Source: Candidatus Bathyarchaeota archaeon
GTDB taxonomy: Archaea; Thermoproteota; Bathyarchaeia; Bathyarchaeales; Bathyarchaeaceae
DNA: 9,306 nucleotides
Direction of reading: 5' to 3'
Assembly: GCA_029881555.1 (NCBI GenBank)
Contig: JAOUMI010000020.1
Location: forward strand, 1-9,306
Every line of letters begins with the position of its first letter. Position 1 is the stretch's first letter. Shown here piece by piece: positions 4,914 through 9,306 of the stretch. The notes under the pieces were generated by a model, which was not told the origin of the DNA, did no database searches, and saw nothing but the letters and a program-made list of their open reading frames with translations. The translations under genes and the position numbers were made by a program.

Positions 4914-5726
4914 TTAACCGATATCTATCGGTACCACCCTGCGCGCTTTTTCACCGAGAATTTTTGCAGCAACCAGCTGAGCCACCTTGGCTCCGCTCAA
5001 AAGCATCCCCCCAAATATAGGACCCATTCTCGGCGTCTGACGCAGCGCTGCGACGGCCATCCCAGCGACGTACAATCCTGGACAAACCTCTCCAGTATTT
5101 TCAACCGTAAGCTTCTCAGCTTGAGAGACCCACATTGACTTTTCTCCGGGAACGACGAGGTTGAGTTCGGGAATCTTTCTGGAAGCCACGGCGAGAACCT
5201 CGGCGTCGTGGCCCGTACAGTCAATAATGGCCTTCGCTTTGACGCCCAACGGGTCCACGTGGAGGCCGGACATTATGACGGAGGTCCACTGGACGACTGC
5301 GCCGGTGATCCTTGGCGGAGGGTCTCTGTAGATCAGGTCGTCCACGATGACGCCGAGGATTATCTTGGCGCCAGCGTCGATGGTTCCTGAGGCTAGCTTG
5401 GCGATCATGGCCGTCGTGTCTGCGACGTACATGTCTTCCTCTAAAAGTTCTAGATCACAGCCCACTTCTCTCAGAATTTTGTCGGCGGGAGCCTGTATCA
5501 CCAGCTTGTGGAACTGCATGCCTCCTCCGCCGATTCCTCCTCCGAAGGACAGTTTCCTCTCAAACACCACGGTTTTTAGGCCCGCCTTGGCTAGGTACAT
5601 GCCGGCGGTCAGGCCGGAGGGGCCGGCTCCCACCACAATCACGTCTGTTTCCGTTAGGTTGATCCATTCTTCGGCTGCTTTTCGGATGATCGCTCTGGTG
5701 ATTGTTGACTCTTCCACATCTTTCAT
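4914..5726 (-). CDS. thi4: Thiamin thiazole synthase Thi4, archaeal His-type
   Basis: Thi4 builds the ADP-thiazole precursor of thiamin from NAD, glycine and a sulfur source. An FAD/NAD-type Rossmann turn GAGPSG, a GGGIGGGGM loop and the C-terminal [19 protein letters not shown] stretch are clear. At the site where yeast Thi4 has its suicide cysteine, this protein has SGLHVDP, i.e. histidine (residue 156 counted from the chosen start). That marks the iron-dependent enzyme type that uses free sulfide and turns over repeatedly, as characterised in methanogens. The ATG at 5726 is chosen because TGAGGG lies eight bases upstream (5735-5740); a TTG at 5741 would add five residues. Promoter: TATA box at 5770-5778, apparently shared with the divergent small gene. 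No TPP riboswitch fits in the short leader. The related name ribose-1,5-bisphosphate isomerase is a known misannotation of this family. Confidence 0.92.
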   Translation of the reverse strand: MKDVEESTITRAIIRKAAEEWINLTETDVIVVGAGPSGLTAGMYLAKAGLKTVVFERKLSFGGGIGGGGMQFHKLVIQAPADKILREVGCDLELLEEDMYVADTTAMIAKLASGTIDAGAKIILGVIVDDLIYRDPPPRITGAVVQWTSVIMSGLHVDPLGVKAKAIIDCTGHDAEVLAVASRKIPELNLVVPGEKSMWVSQAEKLTVENTGEVCPGLYVAGMAVAALRQTPRMGPIFGGMLLSGAKVAQLVAAKILGEKARRVVPIDIG

Positions 5727-5769
5727 CTTGAAGGCCCTCAATTTTGTTCACTTCTCTGTTGGAGGGTAG

Positions 5770-5778
5770 TTATATAAA
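5770..5778. promoter_or_regulatory. Near-symmetric TATA box apparently shared by divergent genes
   Basis: TTATATAAA reads as a strong TATA box on both strands (TTTATATAA on the minus strand). It is centred about 48 bases before the thi4 ATG and 40 bases before the TTG of the small plus-strand gene. Predicted starts near 5748 and 5800 give short leaders for both. No second good box is seen in the 87-base gap between the two starts. Confidence 0.6.
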
Positions 5779-5813
5779 CGACTTGGTAATGTGTTTTGTT
5801 GTGGTAGTCGAGC

Positions 5814-5954
5814 TTGCAGTGTCAAGTGTGCGGAAAGGTTATCACCGGAAACCCGGTTACTCGAAAGACTTGCTGCGTGAACAAGCTCTGCGTGTTCTGT
5901 TCTGATGTTTGCATGCGTAAGTGGACTCGGAACTGGTTGAAGTGCCAAATCTAA
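5814..5954 (+). CDS. Small TRASH-like cysteine-rich protein (46 aa)
   Basis: This frame runs from a TTG (5814) and encodes 46 residues. It begins MQCQVCGKVITGN and contains CxxC (C3, C6), a CC pair (20-21) and CVFCSDVCMRKW (C26, C29, C33), with a last cysteine at 44. The CxxCG start and the C-x-F-C-S-x-x-C-x-x-x-W end resemble the TRASH and YHS treble-clef metal-binding folds, where such proteins bind zinc, copper or other soft metals. An in-frame TAG lies three codons upstream, so TTG is the only reasonable start; the ribosome binding site is weak. It diverges from thi4 across a common TATA box and ends nine bases from the convergent E1-like gene. The specific metal and partner are unknown. 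Confidence 0.72.
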   Translation: MQCQVCGKVITGNPVTRKTCCVNKLCVFCSDVCMRKWTRNWLKCQI

Positions 5955-5963
5955 TCTGGGCCA

Positions 5964-7016
5964 CTAGTTCACAGGAAGCTTCACTCCGAGTTTTCCGATA
6001 ACCTTGTTGTACACCTGCAACGCGGATTCTTCGTCCTTCACGTTCTTTATCAGCATTCGCCCTCGATCAAACAGGCTTACCTCAACGCCGCCGTTATACT
6101 GAAACACGATAACAAGCGATGATTTAACGAGTATCCTATAGTGGTGCCTTAACGTCTCGTAGATTTCACCAAGTTTCATGTCGATGGGTTTAGGTGGGTT
6201 GACGTTCACGGTGTTGCGGCCACACAGCCACACGAGTCTTTCCGCCTCTTCAACAGGCTTGACCTCCTTGAGCTGGCAGACTGGACAGTCAGGTCTTTTG
6301 AATATTTCAATGATGGCGAAGTACATGTCCCTGAAATCACAAACCATAAGCTTTCCTTTGAGGCTACCTCCCATCCCAGCAAGCAATTTTATTGTCTCCA
6401 TGGCTTGCATCGACCCGATGATCCCAGCTGTCGCACCCAACACTCCTCGCACTTCACAGCTTGGCAATTGACGATCGTCGAGACTTGGCAACACGCATTC
6501 TAAGCAGGGTGTTTCAGGAGGAGCAAACACGGAGATGTTTCCCTCGATCCCTATGGCTGCCCCGAAAACGTAGGGAATCCCGTATTTCACGCAGGCGCGG
6601 TTCAGAAGGTAACGTGTTCTCATGTTGTCTAGTCCATCAACAACGCAGTCTACGCCGCGAACAATCTCATTGACATTGTTTTCGTGAACGTTTTCAGGAA
6701 CTGGCTCCACCTTCACGTCAGGGTTTACCCGTTCAATTCTTTGGGCAGCAACCTCAACCTTCGGATATCGTAGGTTGTCTATACTATACAACATTTGTCG
6801 GTGCAAGTTGTGTAGCTCCACGGTGTCTTGGTCCACCAATCGCAGAGAACCAACGCCGGCTAGGGCTAGGTAAAGCGTTGAGGCGCTGCCGAGCCCGCCT
6901 AGCCCCACCACAGCCACTTTTGAACGTCTCAGCTTTTCCTGACCCGACACACCCAGCTCCGGAAGCACGGTCTGCCTGATGTAGAACTCGTGAGGATTAA
7001 AGGAAGGACGGGTCAC
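5964..7016 (-). CDS. MoeB/ThiF/HesA-type E1-like adenylyltransferase with extra C-terminal domain
   Basis: Enzymes of this family adenylate the C-terminal Gly-Gly of a ubiquitin-like sulfur carrier (ThiS, MoaD or SAMP type), the first step in moving sulfur to thiamin, molybdopterin or tRNA. The 350 residues show R14, the nucleotide turn VVGLGGLGSAS (37-47), VDQDTVELHNLHRQ (61-74), zinc ligands CLEC (171-174) and CPVC (244-247), and C187 in LPSCEVRGVLG at the catalytic-cysteine position. Residues about 258-350 form an additional domain starting LVWLCGRNTV and ending with a GRMLIKN-DEESALQVYNKVIG stretch, similar to the tail of some bacterial ThiF/MoeB proteins. The start is GTG with a strong ribosome binding site six bases upstream. 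No ubiquitin-like carrier lies in the window, so its partner cannot be told; nearness to thi4 hints at thiamin but is not proof. Confidence 0.9.
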   Translation of the reverse strand: MTRPSFNPHEFYIRQTVLPELGVSGQEKLRRSKVAVVGLGGLGSASTLYLALAGVGSLRLVDQDTVELHNLHRQMLYSIDNLRYPKVEVAAQRIERVNPDVKVEPVPENVHENNVNEIVRGVDCVVDGLDNMRTRYLLNRACVKYGIPYVFGAAIGIEGNISVFAPPETPCLECVLPSLDDRQLPSCEVRGVLGATAGIIGSMQAMETIKLLAGMGGSLKGKLMVCDFRDMYFAIIEIFKRPDCPVCQLKEVKPVEEAERLVWLCGRNTVNVNPPKPIDMKLGEIYETLRHHYRILVKSSLVIVFQYNGGVEVSLFDRGRMLIKNVKDEESALQVYNKVIGKLGVKLPVN

Positions 7017-7022
7017 TATGGC

Positions 7023-7030
7023 TCACCACC
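7023..7030 (-). promoter_or_regulatory. Ribosome binding site deciding the GTG start of the E1-like gene
   Basis: The minus strand reads GGTGGTGA, close to the full archaeal anti-16S match, six bases before the GTG at 7016. This fixes GTG as the start. Confidence 0.75.
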
Positions 7031-7054
7031 AAAATAGATGAATGTGGGTTGTTG

Positions 7055-7062
7055 CATTAAAT
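7055..7062 (-). promoter_or_regulatory. Possible TATA box of the E1-like gene
   Basis: ATTTAATG on the minus strand would start transcription near 7032, just before the ribosome binding site. A second A+T box (AATAAATAA, around 7073-7082) is an alternative. Confidence 0.3.
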
Positions 7063-7193
7063 GTTGCGTTCAAGTTATTTATTCTCACCTAGTCTTTGAT
7101 GCGTAGGTAGCAACTGCTCCTGCGGCTAACACAGCCATTTGATTATTTGGACAGCATGGCGTGGAACATCGCTATAAGCGCCAGCTACCAACG

Positions 7194-7199
7194 AAAAAA
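7194..7199 (-). terminator. T-run after the YHS gene
   Basis: The minus strand has six consecutive T residues nine bases after the stop codon of the YHS gene, in an otherwise mixed sequence. Archaeal termination commonly uses such oligo-T runs without a hairpin. It would end the copA-YHS transcript. The remaining stretch to the E1-like promoter region shows nothing I can support. Confidence 0.45.
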
Positions 7200-7207
7200 G
7201 AGTAATT

Positions 7208-7354
7208 TCACATCTTCACGTATTTGTGCGGGTTCTTTTCAAACGCTTCTTTGCAACCGGCGGCGCAGAAGTAGTAGGTTTTTCCCATGTGCACTGTCTT
7301 GTGCTTTGCCGTTTTCTCATCTACCTCCATCCCACAAACGGGATCCTTCGCCAT
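7208..7354 (-). CDS. Stand-alone YHS-domain protein (48 aa)
   Basis: The protein starts MAKDPVCGMEVDEKTA, contains the YYFCAAGCKEAFEKNP block and ends 48 residues in. This is a complete YHS domain: DPVCGM at the N-terminus and Y-F-C-x3-C-x3-F at residues 28-38, giving cysteines 7, 30 and 34. YHS domains occur fused to copper and heavy-metal P-type ATPases and as small separate proteins thought to bind soft metal ions. The ATG at 7354 has a perfect GGGAGGTGAG ribosome binding site upstream. The gene follows the copper ATPase by 38 bases on the same strand, so the two form an operon and the protein probably handles the same metal. An alternative ATG four bases upstream is in another frame and soon stops. 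Confidence 0.9.
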   Translation of the reverse strand: MAKDPVCGMEVDEKTAKHKTVHMGKTYYFCAAGCKEAFEKNPHKYVKM

Positions 7355-7392
7355 ACATTCTCACCTCCCTTTTAAATTAAACATTGAAGCTG

Positions 7393-9306
7393 CTACTTTT
7401 CCTTGTCATGGTATTCTGGACGAATACGTGCCCTTCTTAACAGGTTTGCATTAGTTACTACCGTCACCGAACTCGTAGCCATAGCTATCTCCGCTATCAA
7501 CGGATGAGCCAAACCCAACATGGCTGCTGGAAGGGCGACAGTATTGTAGAAGAAGGCCCAGAACAGGTTTTGTTTAATCTTACTGAAGGTTTCTCGTGAG
7601 AGTTTTATGGCAGTTACCACACTGGACAGGTCTCCTCTTACCAACGTTACGTCAGCAGATTCTATGGCTATGTCCGTTCCTGTTCCTATGGCGATTCCCA
7701 CGTTAGCTGCCGTTAAAGCAGGAGCATCGTTGATGCCGTCTCCCACCATGGCAACCTTTTCGCCGTTTTCCTGTAACTTTTGGATTTCCTTCACCTTTTG
7801 TTCAGGTAGAACTTCTGCTAGAACCCTCGACATGCCCACTTTTTTGGCTATGGACTCTGCAGTGCGTTCATTGTCTCCCGTAAGCATGGTGGTTTTCAAT
7901 CCCATCCTTTCAAGTTCCCTTATAGCTTGCACTGAATCTTCCTTCAGAGTATCAGCAACAGCCACGGTCCCCGCTATCTTTCCGTTGACAGCCACAAGCA
8001 TCGCTGTCTTGGCTTCATCTTCGAGACGTTTTAAATCATCTTCTATGAATTTGTAGTCTACTGCCTCTTCCTCCATCAGCTTTCTGTTCCCAACAAGGGC
8101 AAATTTTTGAGGAGAAAGACCAATCTTAGCCCTCGCACCTCTCCCTGTCACAGCTTCGAATTCCTCTGCTTTGTACAACTCCAGGTTTTCTTCCTTAGCC
8201 TTTCTTAGAATGGCTTCGCCTAGTGGATGTTCTGATCCAACTTCTACGCTTGCAGCCAAACGTAGAACCTCTTCCTTTGTGTGCCCTTCTGCTGGCACTA
8301 TGTCGGTAACTTCTGGTCTTCCTTTAGTAATGGTTCCTGTTTTGTCAAAGACAATTGTGTCTACATTTTTTAGGGTTTGTATCGCTTCTCCGTGACGTAT
8401 TAGCACTCCGTTTTCAGCTCCCATGCCGCTTCCAACCATTAGGGCTGTAGGAGTGGCTAGCCCAAGAGCGCAGGGACATGCAATGACGAGGGTGGCAACC
8501 AGTGCGAAGATTGCAAGAGTAACAACCCCCAAGTTTGGATCAACCCACGGCAAAAACGGTTGAGCCCAAAGACTCATCACCTTGATCGTATCGGGCACGA
8601 CCAACCACAGAACAAAAGCCACAGCCGCCAGACCCAGAACGGTTGGGACAAAGTAGCTCGTTATTTTATCGGCGAACTCTTGGATCGGAACCTTTGAACC
8701 TTGGCATTCCTCTACTAGTTTTATGACTTGGGATAGGAAGGTGTCCTGCCCTATTTTGGTGGCCCTTACCTTCAACATCCCTCGCTGGTTAACAGTGGCG
8801 CCAATGACTTCGTCTCCCACCTTTTTCATTACTGGCATTGATTCTCCTGTTGCCATGGATTCGTCCACGGCGCTTTGGCCCTCAATCACTACTCCGTCGG
8901 TGGGGATTTTTTCTCCAGGCCTAATGATCATCACATCGCCGACTTCCACTTCGTCGATGGGCACCTCCTTTTCTTCGCCGTCCACCAAGATTCGGGCGGT
9001 CTTAGCCTCCAGTTCCAGTAGCTTTCTGATGGCTTGAGAGGCCCTTCCCTTTGCTTTTGCCTCTATGTATCTTCCAGTGAGGTGAAAGGACATGATCATC
9101 CCGGCAACGCCAGCGTAGTTCATGATGGGGCTAAAGAACACCGCTGGACCCGTGATAAAGGCCATGGATGTGCCTAAGGCTATCAAAACGTCCATGTTGG
9201 CGTTGCCGTGAGATACTGCTTTCGCCGCAGAGAGAAGGGTTTCTTTGCCCGCCCAAAACAGCGGAGGTACTGCCAAAAAGACCATTCCAATGTTATATAT
9301 GGTTCG
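7393..9306 (-). CDS. copA: Copper-transporting P1B-type ATPase (CopA-like), N-terminus cut by window edge
   Basis: This pump exports a soft metal ion, probably Cu(I), across the cell membrane using ATP. The frame stays open through the right edge, so a methionine at 9285 is internal and the N-terminal metal-binding region and first helices are missing. Visible in order (numbered from that methionine) are the actuator motif TGES (146-149), the transmembrane metal site CPC (270-272), the phosphorylation motif DKTGT with D314, the nucleotide-domain SEHP (351-354), MLTGDN (467-472) and GDGINDAP (515-522). The last helices contain YN (580-581) and MATSS (602-606), residues that with CPC define the Cu(I)-type transport site. 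The tail is short and charged. A YHS-domain gene follows 38 bases downstream in the same operon. Silver transport cannot be excluded. Confidence 0.95.
   Translation of the reverse strand, partial: RTIYNIGMVFLAVPPLFWAGKETLLSAAKAVSHGNANMDVLIALGTSMAFITGPAVFFSPIMNYAGVAGMIMSFHLTGRYIEAKAKGRASQAIRKLLELEAKTARILVDGEEKEVPIDEVEVGDVMIIRPGEKIPTDGVVIEGQSAVDESMATGESMPVMKKVGDEVIGATVNQRGMLKVRATKIGQDTFLSQVIKLVEECQGSKVPIQEFADKITSYFVPTVLGLAAVAFVLWLVVPDTIKVMSLWAQPFLPWVDPNLGVVTLAIFALVATLVIACPCALGLATPTALMVGSGMGAENGVLIRHGEAIQTLKNVDTIVFDKTGTITKGRPEVTDIVPAEGHTKEEVLRLAASVEVGSEHPLGEAILRKAKEENLELYKAEEFEAVTGRGARAKIGLSPQKFALVGNRKLMEEEAVDYKFIEDDLKRLEDEAKTAMLVAVNGKIAGTVAVADTLKEDSVQAIRELERMGLKTTMLTGDNERTAESIAKKVGMSRVLAEVLPEQKVKEIQKLQENGEKVAMVGDGINDAPALTAANVGIAIGTGTDIAIESADVTLVRGDLSSVVTAIKLSRETFSKIKQNLFWAFFYNTVALPAAMLGLAHPLIAEIAMATSSVTVVTNANLLRRARIRPEYHDKEK

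Noticed and set aside
4914..5726. Ribose-1,5-bisphosphate isomerase
   Set aside because: The name has been applied to Thi4 homologues. The GAGPSG turn, the GLHVDP motif and the C-terminal glycine-rich block fit thiazole synthase.
5727..5813. TPP riboswitch upstream of thi4
   Set aside because: The predicted leader is only about 20 bases, too short for a riboswitch, and no conserved core is seen.
7085..7138. Minus-strand mini-ORF encoding 17 residues (MAVLAAGAVATYASKTR)
   Set aside because: It is very short with no ribosome binding site or recognisable family. It could be a degraded membrane peptide but is not supported.

Overview
The window reads as archaeal, most likely a member of the Bathyarchaeia or a related deep archaeal group, though I cannot place it more precisely. 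The reasons are the tRNA-dependent cysteine enzyme SepCysS, an archaeal three-cysteine ThiI without a rhodanese domain, a His-type Thi4, a COG2522-type HTH regulator, archaeal TATA boxes 20-35 bases before many starts, GGTGA-type ribosome binding sites, and several TTG/GTG starts. Both edges cut a gene.

Left part (1-1401): a partial Rossmann-fold dehydrogenase on the minus strand, then an A+T-rich accessory stretch. It holds two unrecognised small ORFs (400-732 minus, 920-1207 plus), two clusters of a degenerate ~21-base direct repeat (312-398 and 777-824) bracketing the first ORF, and a decayed C-terminal piece of a DDE transposase (1216-1389 minus) ending against the thiI stop codon.

Middle (1402-4728): the cysteine and sulfur-transfer core. 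thiI and a cysteine-rich HTH regulator lie on the minus strand. Divergent from them on the plus strand are tRNA-Cys(GCA), a 60-residue helical protein that I infer to be a free-standing SepCysE-like SepRS-binding domain, and SepCysS, overlapping it by four bases. In the 133-base gap between the regulator and tRNA-Cys there are two near-identical copies (14 of 15 bases) of the inverted repeat TATAAC-N3-GTTATA. One lies just after the regulator's TATA box and the other covers the likely tRNA-Cys TATA box. The simplest reading is an autoregulated, possibly metal- or redox-sensing repressor that also controls transcription of tRNA-Cys, which in SepRS/SepCysS organisms is the scaffold on which cysteine is made.

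Right-middle (4742-7016): thi4 (thiamin thiazole synthase, His-type) sits between two very small cysteine-rich genes. One (4742-4879, minus) has four CxxC pairs and lies just downstream of thi4. The other (5814-5954, plus) is TRASH-like and diverges from thi4 across what appears to be one shared, near-symmetric TATA box. A MoeB/ThiF-type E1-like adenylyltransferase with an extra C-terminal domain follows, convergent.

Right end (7208-9306): a CopA-type copper P1B-ATPase, cut at its N-terminus by the window edge, followed by a 48-residue stand-alone YHS-domain protein and a T-run. The window is therefore rich in thiol and metal handling: sulfur transfer to tRNA and thiazole, E1-type activation, small zinc/metal proteins and copper transport.
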